A stretch of DNA of 21,946 bases. It comes from Lachnospiraceae bacterium UBA3774. Lineage in GTDB: Bacteria > Bacillota > Clostridia > Lachnospirales > Lachnospiraceae. Below are positions 1 through 7,472 of this stretch, piece after piece (within the stretch, counting starts at the first letter, position 1; every line of letters begins with the position of its first letter). Where the stretch lies: the NCBI GenBank assembly GCA_002369255.1, contig DFFO01000033.1, positions 1 through 21,946 of the forward strand. The letters run 5' to 3'. A program made the translations under genes and the position numbers. Below the pieces are notes generated by a model, which did no database searches, was not told where the DNA came from, and saw only the letters and a list, made by a program, of their open reading frames with translations.

Positions 1-1042
1 AATCGATTTCCTTCGGATCATAGGGCCTTAAGCTCGGACGGTAAAGATCGTGAAACCATTTTGTAAAATCCACGTCGGTATTAGTGCCGTTGTAATAGTT
101 GTACCAGGTGTTTTCCCAAGGCTCGTATGTCTGATATTTTCCGGCCACAAAGCCCCAGTTGTAACAGCCGATCTTTTCAAGATAAAACAGCGGAAAACAG
201 GTAAATACGTCATTTTTAGTGCATCTGCATAACCATTCCGAGCAGATTATCGGACGGCCTTCTTTTTTCAGGCGTTTGATAATCCTGACGTGAGAATTAA
301 AATCCTTATAAAAGTGGTAAGAAATAATATCTACGTGTTCAAGCGCGTATTGATCCGGAGGAAGCAGCGGTATATTTTCATCCGGAGGAACCCGAAGCAT
401 TCCGACCGTAAGCGGCTGGATCGGGTCGATCTCTCTTACGATCTCAAATATTCTTTTAAGATTGGGAACGGTTATATCATACCGTTTACTGGCTCCCGGT
501 TCGTTGTAAAGATCCCAGATGCATATACGCGGATCGTCCTTATAAGTCGTAACGATATCGCGGATCATATCAAAGTATTCTTCTCTTGTTACGGGATCGT
601 CAAGATAATAGTGCGGAGCCGGCCCCTCATGAGGTCCGTGCTGTGATTTTTTTCTTCCGCCGTGATAACCCCAGTCATAATGCTGCACACCGATAGCAGG
701 CAGCTTCCAGTCTTCAGACATAGGCGGCATACAATCGCTCGCAAGAACGATCATAACAGACTGCCCGTATTGCGCGCAAAGAGATATATATCTTTCAAAG
801 CGCTCCATAAATCCGTCATGTTCTTCTTTCCATACGACGTATTCCGGGATAAGACGAACAGTATTAAAACCGGTTTCCTTGACCAGAGCCATTTCTTTTT
901 GTGCAGTTTTGAAACGTTCCTCAAAACCAAGCTCCTGCCATTGATCAACACGATTGGCACAATCGGCGCTCATATAATTGCAGCCCCGCATCCAAGGCCG
1001 TGAATCATACCATTCCCAGGCCTTTTCTTTACTCCAACGCAT
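1..1042 (-). CDS. Clan GH-A glycoside hydrolase (GH5/cellulase-like), C-terminus cut by window edge
   Basis: Translating the minus strand from the ATG at 1042 gives 347 codons with no stop before the window edge. The protein begins MRWSKEKAWEWYDSRPW, an opening I recall from TIM-barrel proteins often annotated as cellulase-family hydrolase or '1,4-beta-xylanase'. Two motifs support a retaining clan GH-A enzyme: IWDLYNEPG at about residues 175-183, with E181 as candidate acid/base, and PIICSEW at about 264-270, with E269 as candidate nucleophile. No signal peptide is visible, so a cytoplasmic location is likely. The start is well supported by AGGAGG at 1053-1048, six bases upstream. It lies 94 bases downstream of the secreted beta-helix gene on the same strand. 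The real substrate is unknown; the xylanase label is only a database habit for this group. An open frame with both catalytic motifs argues against a pseudogene. Confidence 0.85.
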   Translation of the reverse strand, partial: MRWSKEKAWEWYDSRPWMRGCNYMSADCANRVDQWQELGFEERFKTAQKEMALVKETGFNTVRLIPEYVVWKEEHDGFMERFERYISLCAQYGQSVMIVLASDCMPPMSEDWKLPAIGVQHYDWGYHGGRKKSQHGPHEGPAPHYYLDDPVTREEYFDMIRDIVTTYKDDPRICIWDLYNEPGASKRYDITVPNLKRIFEIVREIDPIQPLTVGMLRVPPDENIPLLPPDQYALEHVDIISYHFYKDFNSHVRIIKRLKKEGRPIICSEWLCRCTKNDVFTCFPLFYLEKIGCYNWGFVAGKYQTYEPWENTWYNYYNGTNTDVDFTKWFHDLYRPSLRPYDPKEID

Positions 1043-1065
1043 AACTTCCTCCTAATGATATGTGT

Positions 1066-1096
1066 ATTATAAAAGCAGTGCAGAAAAATGGATCAA
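1066..1096 (-). promoter_or_regulatory. Possible promoter of the GH-A gene
   Basis: The minus strand carries a perfect TATAAT at 1071-1066, with TTGATC at 1096-1091 and a 19-base spacer, 24 bases before the ATG. The spacing is slightly long and the box overlaps the edge of the neighbouring hairpin, so the call is tentative. If it is real, the GH-A gene can be transcribed separately from the beta-helix gene. Confidence 0.3.
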
Positions 1097-1118
1097 TCAC
1101 ATTATCTGCACTGCTTTT
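1071..1118. terminator. Hairpin between the beta-helix gene and the GH-A gene
   Basis: A 14-base perfect inverted repeat (AAAAGCAGTGCAGA at 1071-1084, its complement at 1105-1118) encloses a 20-base loop. Read on the minus strand it follows the beta-helix stop codon by about 18 bases and ends in only four T residues before ATAAT, so it is a partial terminator at best. Read on the plus strand it is followed by eight T residues, but no plus-strand gene ends there. It may attenuate read-through into the GH-A gene. Confidence 0.5.
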
Positions 1119-1136
1119 TTTTAAAAAATCAGCAGA

Positions 1137-4049
1137 TTACTGAATTAAAGCCTTTGCAGATTCACCATAGTTAAATATAGCTCTGAAAAGATCATCAGTA
1201 TCAGCGGTCTGTTTAACCGTGCAGTATGAATAAACACTGTAGGTAACTGTCTGCATGATGTTCTCACCGTCAAACGCAGTAACAGTATAAACTGATGAAT
1301 AGTCAACAGGCGACAGTCTCGGAATGAGGATCATGCCGTTATTAACAAGATAATCTATTTCTTCCTCAAGAACCGTTCCGTTCTTTTTAACCTGGATAGT
1401 TGCACCCGCTGCATTGTTGTACTTAAACAGAAGGTTTATCTTGTCCGAAAGACGAAGCGTCGCGGAATTAATGACTCTTGCGCTATATCCGGTTCCATAA
1501 CTTGAAGACTTGTTGTTTTCGGTACTTGTTTCATCGGTTTTGTATTCAGCGACCCAATCCTGGCGCGCGATCGCAGTTCCGGGCTCTGAATAGCCGTTAT
1601 TTTCGGCATATTGCTGAAGAAGGTCCGCAAATACAATGAGATTTGCCATGAACTCCTTCGTCTCTTCGCTTACGCTCTCATCTGTCATAGCAGCCAGAGC
1701 ATTGAAGTAATCAAGTATCGAATAATCTTCTTTTTTGTTGATTGTAGCACTATTTGAGAGAATAACAATACCAAGAGGATTTGCAATACGATTTATATTT
1801 ACGGTAGTCTGGAAAATATACAAACCGCTTTTCTCGTCATACGTACCGTATTCGGCAACGGTTTCACTGCCGTTTTGGTATGTCATTCTGACGTTGTCTC
1901 CGCTCTTGGGAGCGAGTTTTACTGCAAAAGCTGCGGTTACGTTATCAGAAACGGTTCCTTTAAGAGATTCGAATTTAGCGGCTGTTCTCTCCTGATAAAC
2001 AACCCCTTCAGTAGCTACAGCGCCGGCGATCTCGACAAAACCTCTGCTCCATATAGGTTCCGTATGGTTTTCGTCGGAAGTGTTTCCGCCTATCATTTCG
2101 GCTGAAGCTATAGCGACGTCGCCAAACGTAAACAGATTTGCGTCAATATCTACGTAAACGGCGCTTCCGCCTGTCGCGGTGTTGCCGGTGATCTTTCCGC
2201 CGGTCATTTCAAAATTCGAATTGCCGTTTACATATACTCCGCCGCCTTTTACTGCAGTATTTCCGACTATCTTTCCGCCGGTCATTTTTGCATTGCTGTT
2301 TCCGATAAAGACGGCTCCTCCGAGATTTGCGGTGTTTCCTGAAATCTCTCCGCCGTTCATTTCAAAATAAGACTCGGTGCCGGATACAACGATGGCTCCG
2401 CCGGATCCGTCAGAAACGTTTCCGCGGATGATGCCGTCTTCAAGATAAAGCTTTCCTCCGTTGTATACGTAGATGCCTGCTGCTCCCGCAGAAGCGGTAG
2501 CTTTTCCGCCGCTGAGAATACCTGCGTCATACGTGCCGTCGCCTCTTGTAACTGCAGAACAGTCACAAATATGCAAAGAACCGCCGTTTACACCGATAAT
2601 TCTGCGCTGGGTAGCAGTATAGGTCTGAGTAATATTGTATCCGTTGAGACAGATAGTGATATCAAGATCTGTTCTTACCTGCGTGGAAGTAATATTTACG
2701 TCACAGGTAAGATAATAATATCCGCTGGCATTGGGAAGCGAAGTGGAGTTTGTCCATGCTTTCCATGTGGCCGAAGAATGATCGCAGGCCGTATAGCCGT
2801 GATGCTGAACGTGATCTGTTGCTGCAATCGCAGAAAGAAGACCGTTTGAATTGTAACGAAGTCGCGCGTCTTCATCATCCGGCAGATAGCAGCCCAAATT
2901 GGCTGAGTTAACAGATGAGATAATATTTTTATTCTCAGCAGGATAATTGTTTACACCGATAACAGATTCGGATGAGAGCGAGCTTTCAATCGCGGTTCTG
3001 TTGTAAGCAACGGTAAGGTTTGATGCATTGCCGTTTAAAGTGTTTCCGGTAATGATCATCTTTCCGCTGATCGTAAGCGCCTGATTTACGCCGAGGTATA
3101 TTCCGGCTCCGCCTCTGTCTGAAGTTCCTGTAGCTATGTTGCCGGTAATCGTCGCGTTTTTAAGAAGGACAGAATCTCCGGTCGCCTCGATCGACATTCC
3201 GCCGCCGCGAAGTCCTCTGTTTCCGGTGATGGTCAAGCCTTCGATATCAGCAGTAACATTACCGTTGGTTATGATACCGCCGCCGTATGACGTAGCGGTA
3301 TTATCTGAAATCACACCGCCCTCGGTATTAAAAGCTATTTTTTTGGTATATACACCGCCGCCTTTTACGGCAGTATTTCCTGTGATAAGACCGTCGTAAA
3401 TGTTGATAGAGGCAACTTTATCAATGGAATCATACGTGCCTATGCCGCCGCCGTTACCTGAAGCGGTGTTTTCGCTGATCTCACCGCCATACATATTAAA
3501 AGCAGAATCGGCCGAAGCTCTGATAAAAAGACCGCCGCCGCCTACAGCGCTGTTTCCTGAGATCTTTCCGCCGTACATATTGAAGGTGCCGCCGCCGATT
3601 CCGACTCCGCCGCCGTTTGCTGCAGAGGTGTTGCCGGTAACGATTCCGCCGTACATATTGAGCGTGGCCGTTCCGTTAACAAGTATTCCGGCGCCGTTCA
3701 TTGACGTGCTTGTGATATTTGCTCCGGTGATAATGCCCTGCTCCTCACTGCAATCATAAAGATTGAGCAAGGCGCTTCCCTGAACAACTATGACGCGATT
3801 TCCGGCAACGGTTTGCGTAATATTGTGTCCGTTCAGGCAAAGCGTAATGTTTTTGCCTGTACCGAGAGTCCACGCAGCGGAAAGCTCTACATCCGCGGTC
3901 AGATAATATGAACCGTTCGTCGTCGGAAGTGCCGCGGTATCGCTCCAGGCAGTATAACCTTCATGATGATCATCCGCTTTTGCGGTGACAGGAAGGACAG
4001 CCAGCATTATCGCGGCAAACAAAGCGAGAAACAAAAGCTTGTTTTTCAT
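1137..4049 (-). CDS. Secreted right-handed parallel beta-helix protein, two cassettes, no anchor
   Basis: The 970-residue protein starts with a clear Sec signal peptide (MKNKLLFLALFAAIMLAVLP, cleavage probably near AKADD). The mature part holds two cassettes. Each begins with a cap module (about residues 28-105 and 415-500) containing YYLT.DV, an I(T)LCLNGHNITQT-type strand and a (Y/I)CDC-type motif. A stack of short beta-helix turns follows each cap, of the form MYGG.I.GNTA..GGGVY, about eight turns in the first cassette and five in the second. After about residue 690 the repeats stop. A C-terminal region follows with SGLYIFQTTVNI and YSILDYFNALA, which resembles a module I know from other clostridial surface proteins. 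There is no LPXTG motif, membrane helix or lipobox, so it is probably released or held non-covalently. RBS GGAGG lies at 4061-4057. Function is unknown; such helices can bind or cleave polysaccharide or act as adhesins, and I see no identifiable catalytic residues. Confidence 0.85.
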   Translation of the reverse strand: MKNKLLFLALFAAIMLAVLPVTAKADDHHEGYTAWSDTAALPTTNGSYYLTADVELSAAWTLGTGKNITLCLNGHNITQTVAGNRVIVVQGSALLNLYDCSEEQGIITGANITSTSMNGAGILVNGTATLNMYGGIVTGNTSAANGGGVGIGGGTFNMYGGKISGNSAVGGGGLFIRASADSAFNMYGGEISENTASGNGGGIGTYDSIDKVASINIYDGLITGNTAVKGGGVYTKKIAFNTEGGVISDNTATSYGGGIITNGNVTADIEGLTITGNRGLRGGGMSIEATGDSVLLKNATITGNIATGTSDRGGAGIYLGVNQALTISGKMIITGNTLNGNASNLTVAYNRTAIESSLSSESVIGVNNYPAENKNIISSVNSANLGCYLPDDEDARLRYNSNGLLSAIAATDHVQHHGYTACDHSSATWKAWTNSTSLPNASGYYYLTCDVNITSTQVRTDLDITICLNGYNITQTYTATQRRIIGVNGGSLHICDCSAVTRGDGTYDAGILSGGKATASAGAAGIYVYNGGKLYLEDGIIRGNVSDGSGGAIVVSGTESYFEMNGGEISGNTANLGGAVFIGNSNAKMTGGKIVGNTAVKGGGVYVNGNSNFEMTGGKITGNTATGGSAVYVDIDANLFTFGDVAIASAEMIGGNTSDENHTEPIWSRGFVEIAGAVATEGVVYQERTAAKFESLKGTVSDNVTAAFAVKLAPKSGDNVRMTYQNGSETVAEYGTYDEKSGLYIFQTTVNINRIANPLGIVILSNSATINKKEDYSILDYFNALAAMTDESVSEETKEFMANLIVFADLLQQYAENNGYSEPGTAIARQDWVAEYKTDETSTENNKSSSYGTGYSARVINSATLRLSDKINLLFKYNNAAGATIQVKKNGTVLEEEIDYLVNNGMILIPRLSPVDYSSVYTVTAFDGENIMQTVTYSVYSYCTVKQTADTDDLFRAIFNYGESAKALIQ
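2070..2537 (-). repeat. Coding tandem repeats, beta-helix stack 2 of the 970-residue protein
   Basis: About five turns with the cores IIRGNVSDGSGGA, EISGNTANLGGA, KIVGNTAVKGGG, KITGNTATGGSA and a last irregular one. The stack follows the second LCLNG-type cap and precedes the non-repetitive C-terminal region. Confidence 0.65.
3015..3668 (-). repeat. Coding tandem repeats, beta-helix stack 1 of the 970-residue protein
   Basis: About eight degenerate turns of roughly 22-28 codons share the core G(G).I(T/S).NTA...GGG. The glycine runs appear as recurrent ccgccgcc blocks on the plus strand. One turn (INTAVKGGGVY type, around 3352-3384) has a near-identical DNA copy in the second stack around 2231-2263, consistent with duplication of units within the gene. 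Confidence 0.7.
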
Positions 4050-4144
4050 AGATAATCCTCCGTATTATTATTTAAAAACAATTAAAAACCAAGCTGCAAC
4101 ATTTGTGATTTTCAATATCGCAAAAATCCGAAAACACATTGTAA

Positions 4145-4174
4145 ATTATATGTATAAAGTCAACTTTTTGGCAA
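4145..4174 (-). promoter_or_regulatory. Sigma-A-type promoter of the secreted beta-helix gene
   Basis: On the minus strand TTGCCA (4174-4169) and a perfect TATAAT (4150-4145) are separated by 18 bases. Transcription would start near 4138, giving a leader of about 90 bases before the ATG at 4049. Confidence 0.55.
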
Positions 4175-4404
4175 TTCCACCATATAATTAAACATCTACC
4201 AAATATAATTATTGCCTTTATCGATATATTATGTTTTGATATAATCTAAACCGTGATGTCTGCTTTAATGGCTTTTTATTGCGGCTGTTAATGCCTTTCC
4301 TGCGTTTATACTGTTTTTATATCACCGGAAATAGCAGTCATAAAGCAAGATTTATATGTTTAATTCTGCAGATATTTGTACCTTTTTTTCTTTATTGATT
4401 CGAA

Positions 4405-4410
4405 TATAAT
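4405..4410 (+). promoter_or_regulatory. -10 box of the regulator/GH36 operon
   Basis: A perfect TATAAT lies 25 bases before the ATG at 4436. No good -35 box sits at the standard distance: TTGTAC at 4376 is 23 bases away. This suggests either an activator-dependent promoter or a weak one. It helps to decide the start of the regulator gene, since the alternative TTG start lies upstream of this promoter. Confidence 0.4.
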
Positions 4411-4423
4411 TGTTTTATTACAT

Positions 4424-4428
4424 AGGAA
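4424..4428 (+). promoter_or_regulatory. Ribosome binding site AGGAA deciding the regulator start
   Basis: AGGAA sits seven bases before the ATG at 4436. It fits that start and not the in-frame TTG at 4376, which has no upstream purine-rich site. Confidence 0.5.
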
Positions 4429-4435
4429 AATCAAA

Positions 4436-5533
4436 ATGTTTTATCTTATTGCGGAGCCTGAATACAACAGCAGCATCTGGTACAAAGAAATCCTCACGGG
4501 TATCATCAGCGAGAAACGTACCAGAAGGGTTTCTCTCGTCACATTAAGCGATCCTCTCGCGCTCCGGGATAAACAAATCAGCGAAGAGGATTTTATTCTC
4601 GTAGCAAGCAGCAGCCTAAAGTGGTTTATGAATACTCTTCCGATCTGTGAAAAATATTTCGGGAACCGTATAGTTTTGATCGCAAATTACGAAGAATCTC
4701 TTCTTCAGGGAAATTACAGCATTGTCACTTCAAATATTCCTCAGGGTATCAGGCTTCTTTATGATTATCTCAATGGATATAACAAAAAAAAGATCGCGCT
4801 ATACGGAATCAATCCTATGTCTGCTTCGGATATGTATAGGGTAAGATGTTTTATTTCACGCGGAGGAAATGAAAACGATCTGTTTTACAATGACGGCTCT
4901 TTATCAGACTGCTACAATGAATTTGATTCAAAAAAAGATGAGTACGACGCGGTCATATGCGTAAATGATTATGCCGCAGTATCGCTTATCCGTCATCTTA
5001 AGGATTACGAAGGCTATCTTATCGCAAGCTGCGGCGCCGCGACCCAATTTTCCGACGCATTTTCGCCAAGCATCACCCGTACCCATCTCAATTACAGAGA
5101 ATTCGGCAATGCGGCCTTTAACCTGTGCAATCTGCTTAGCAAAAATCCGTATATACATTCAGTGAAAATATCTATAACAAATTCATTTATTTTGGGTGAA
5201 TCCACACGCAATCTGCCTTTTAAGACAGGCGGCGTACAATTATTTGATCCTGAAGTATCAGGCAGCGGCGGATACTACTCAGACCCGGAAATATCAGAAA
5301 TGATCAATATCGAAACGTTGCTGGAGATAATTACAAAAGAAGACCGGGATCTTCTTTGCGGTCTGATGTCCGGAAAGACATATCAGGAGCTCGCAGATCA
5401 GTATTACCTGTCAGTCAACGGAGTAAAATACCGATTAAAGCGCATGTTTAAAACCTGCGGCGCGGGCAACCGAACGGAATTCGAAAAAATACTCAAAAAA
5501 TATTCAGTTGTAATAAAAGGGGACTCTAAATGA
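4436..5533 (+). CDS. Transcriptional regulator: LacI-type sensor domain plus C-terminal LuxR/GerE-type HTH
   Basis: With the ATG at 4436 the product has 365 residues. Residues 1 to about 265 look like the periplasmic-binding-protein fold of LacI/GalR regulators. YNKKKIALYGIN (115-126) corresponds to the GHKRIALIGG strand, DAVICVNDYAAVSLI (171-185) to the DAIFCANDxxAxG segment, and FILGESTR (251-258) to the LI.RESt end of that domain. The usual N-terminal LacI helix-turn-helix is absent. Instead residues about 300-356 (EDRDLLCGLMSGKTYQELAD onward, then SVNGVKYRLKRMF) form a LuxR/GerE-like helix-turn-helix. The protein therefore probably binds a sugar and regulates transcription. Its stop codon overlaps the start of the GH36 gene (ATGA), so that enzyme or its substrate is the likely functional partner. 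The ligand is unknown. The domain assignment rests on motif recognition. Confidence 0.8.
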   Translation: MFYLIAEPEYNSSIWYKEILTGIISEKRTRRVSLVTLSDPLALRDKQISEEDFILVASSSLKWFMNTLPICEKYFGNRIVLIANYEESLLQGNYSIVTSNIPQGIRLLYDYLNGYNKKKIALYGINPMSASDMYRVRCFISRGGNENDLFYNDGSLSDCYNEFDSKKDEYDAVICVNDYAAVSLIRHLKDYEGYLIASCGAATQFSDAFSPSITRTHLNYREFGNAAFNLCNLLSKNPYIHSVKISITNSFILGESTRNLPFKTGGVQLFDPEVSGSGGYYSDPEISEMINIETLLEIITKEDRDLLCGLMSGKTYQELADQYYLSVNGVKYRLKRMFKTCGAGNRTEFEKILKKYSVVIKGDSK

Positions 5534-7410
5534 ACGCAGACAAGTATTTTTATACACTTTTACCTATCAGGAGAGGCATTACGGGGCTGTGGAATTTCAG
5601 CGGTGATTTCGGAACCGTTGACACAGTCTCGGACTATGAGATCAATGAAACAGATGATACCTGTGCCTATAGTATAAATTCCGGAGAATATACTGTCTCT
5701 TCCGTTTTCAGGTTTTTTGACAACGGAGTGGTTTATCGTAAAGATACTTTTAAAAACACCTCGGGCCGCCCCTTAGTGCTGAACTCTTTTTTTGGCAGAT
5801 TTTTTCTTGAGGGAAACAAATACGAAGTATATACACAATATAACGGCTGTCACCACGAAAGCAGCGGCGCCTGGCAGGAGCTTGTCACTCAGGTGACCGC
5901 CGCAGGTCTCGGAGTGCGTTCATGCGAAGGCGCAACGCCGATGATGGCATTAAAAAACAAATATCACGGTAAAATTACCGTATTTCATTTGATCGCCGGA
6001 TGTCAGTGGCGCATAACTGCAAAGAAAAGACCATATACTGCAAAAAACGAGGCTGTTCTCGTAGAATACGGAATTGAAAACAACGGCCTTCGTCTTCAGG
6101 TTGAGCCCGGTGAAACGATTGAACTGCCTGAAGTAATATTTTTTGATTCACATAATGAAAACGACCTTGATTCATGGAAGCTTCATGAGACCTTTAATGC
6201 CTTATATCCGCGCAGACAGATGCCGGTTATGTACAATACATGGTTTCATAACTTTGATACGATCGACGTCGAAGAAATACTTGCGCAGGTTGATGCCGCT
6301 GCAGAGCTCGGCGTTGAGATGTTTATGGTTGACGCAGGCTGGTTCGGTAAGGGCGGCGGCTGGTCAGATGCTGTAGGCGACTGGAGTGAAAACCTTACGG
6401 GCGGTTTTTACGGAAGACTTTCAGAAGTCTCTGAGCGTGTGAGGAAGCTTGGAATGGTCTTCGGCCTTTGGTTTGAACCTGAACGGGCCGGAAAAAATGC
6501 GGATATTTTAAAACAGCATCCCGAATACTATTTCGATGATTTCTTTTTCGATTTTTCAAATCCCGAGGCAAGAAGCTTTATGCTTGATTCGATCCGGCCG
6601 CTGATCAAGAAATATAATATCGGTTTTATCAAACTCGACTTTAACGCCTCTACCCCTCACGACCCCGACGGATGCGGTTTTTACCGTTATATGCAGGGGC
6701 ACCGTGAGTTTGTCGAAACCTTAAGAAGAGAAAATCCGGGAATATATATTACCGGATGCGCTTCGGGTGGAATGAGAATGGATCTTTATCAGGGAACTGT
6801 CTTTGACAGTTTTTGGCTTTCCGACAATCAGGGGCCCTATGAAGGTCTAAATATTGTAAAAAATACTCTTAAACGTATGCCTACGTCTCTTATCGAACGC
6901 TGGAACGTTCAAAAATATTGCTACGGTTTTCCCAGTCCTTCATCAGACGAGCTTATCGGCCTGATGCTCAGCTGCAATAATTCTGCTTTTGATTTTGTGC
7001 TGAACGTAAAGGACTCTTACAATTTTGCTTTTCTCTCGGGCGGTCCGCTCGGTTTTTCCGGAGATATTGCCGCATATCCGGATGAATACAAAAACAAATA
7101 CAAAGATTTTATTTTACAGTATAAAAAAGACCGTGAGTTTTATATAAACGCAAACGCTCATATTCTCATCGATACTGATGATATTGTCGCCATAGAATAT
7201 GCAGACGCGAGGTATGAGCGCTGTAAGCTCTTCTTTTTTACAAAAGTCCCATATACAAATCTGCTTACCGTTTATCCAAGGCTTGACCCTGATTCGGATT
7301 ATATTTACGGCGAAACAAAAAGATCCGGAAGGGAGCTTATGGAAAACGGAATATTCATTGAAAAATTTTCCTATAATGACTGCGTTTCATTCGATATAAA
7401 AAAAGTATGA
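5530..7410 (+). CDS. GH36-type alpha-galactosidase-like glycoside hydrolase
   Basis: The 626-residue protein has the GH36 layout: an N-terminal beta-sandwich (to about 220), a TIM barrel (about 230-530) and a short C-terminal beta domain. Diagnostic barrel motifs are FMVDAGWFG (265-273), GLWFEPERAG (312-321), FIKLDFN (366-372) with D370 as expected nucleophile, CASGGMRMD (410-418), and SDNQGPYEG (431-439) with D432 as expected acid/base. The last motif differs from the usual SDDTDA/SDNTDA, so this is a divergent subgroup and the substrate may not be a simple alpha-galactoside. It is shorter than the common 700-750 residues, mainly in the N-terminal domain. No signal peptide is present, so it should act in the cytoplasm on imported sugar. 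The start overlaps the regulator stop by four bases, and AAAGGGGA lies a few bases upstream. A strong terminator follows. Confidence 0.87.
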   Translation: MNADKYFYTLLPIRRGITGLWNFSGDFGTVDTVSDYEINETDDTCAYSINSGEYTVSSVFRFFDNGVVYRKDTFKNTSGRPLVLNSFFGRFFLEGNKYEVYTQYNGCHHESSGAWQELVTQVTAAGLGVRSCEGATPMMALKNKYHGKITVFHLIAGCQWRITAKKRPYTAKNEAVLVEYGIENNGLRLQVEPGETIELPEVIFFDSHNENDLDSWKLHETFNALYPRRQMPVMYNTWFHNFDTIDVEEILAQVDAAAELGVEMFMVDAGWFGKGGGWSDAVGDWSENLTGGFYGRLSEVSERVRKLGMVFGLWFEPERAGKNADILKQHPEYYFDDFFFDFSNPEARSFMLDSIRPLIKKYNIGFIKLDFNASTPHDPDGCGFYRYMQGHREFVETLRRENPGIYITGCASGGMRMDLYQGTVFDSFWLSDNQGPYEGLNIVKNTLKRMPTSLIERWNVQKYCYGFPSPSSDELIGLMLSCNNSAFDFVLNVKDSYNFAFLSGGPLGFSGDIAAYPDEYKNKYKDFILQYKKDREFYINANAHILIDTDDIVAIEYADARYERCKLFFFTKVPYTNLLTVYPRLDPDSDYIYGETKRSGRELMENGIFIEKFSYNDCVSFDIKKV

Positions 7411-7421
7411 TTTCAAAAGAA

Positions 7422-7458
7422 AAAAAGCTTCGGCGTCATATCGGTGCCGAAGCTTTTT
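7422..7458. terminator. Bidirectional Rho-independent terminator
   Basis: A 13-base perfect inverted repeat (AAAAAGCTTCGGC at 7422-7434, its complement at 7446-7458) has an 11-base loop, and the stem ends in T runs on both strands. It lies between the convergent ends of the GH36 gene (stop at 7410) and the oxidoreductase gene (stop at 7473), and can end both transcripts. Confidence 0.9.
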
Positions 7459-7472
7459 GTTCTTAGGACAGA

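Larger units (their letters stand above)
4050..4435. other. Divergent AT-rich intergenic region
   Basis: This 386-base gene-free stretch separates the minus-strand beta-helix gene from the plus-strand regulator. It holds one promoter for each direction (4145-4174 minus; a -10 box at 4405-4410 plus). The middle part, about 4180-4370, is AT-rich and contains scattered TATAAT-like words, but I found no convincing riboswitch, small RNA or clear repeated operator. The LacI/LuxR-type regulator encoded alongside would be expected to bind here. Confidence 0.7.

Noticed and set aside
2179..3759. Proline-rich plus-strand reading frames opposite the 970-residue protein
   Set aside because: They mirror the glycine-rich repeat codons (GGC read backwards gives GCC/CCG) and lack ribosome binding sites; they are antisense shadows.
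4240..4245. TATAAT on the plus strand in the middle of the intergenic region
   Set aside because: No -35 box at a usable distance, and the region is AT-rich, so a chance match is likely.
4376..4435. Upstream TTG start extending the regulator by 20 residues
   Set aside because: It has no ribosome binding site and lies upstream of the likely -10 box at 4405-4410. The ATG at 4436 has AGGAA at a good distance.
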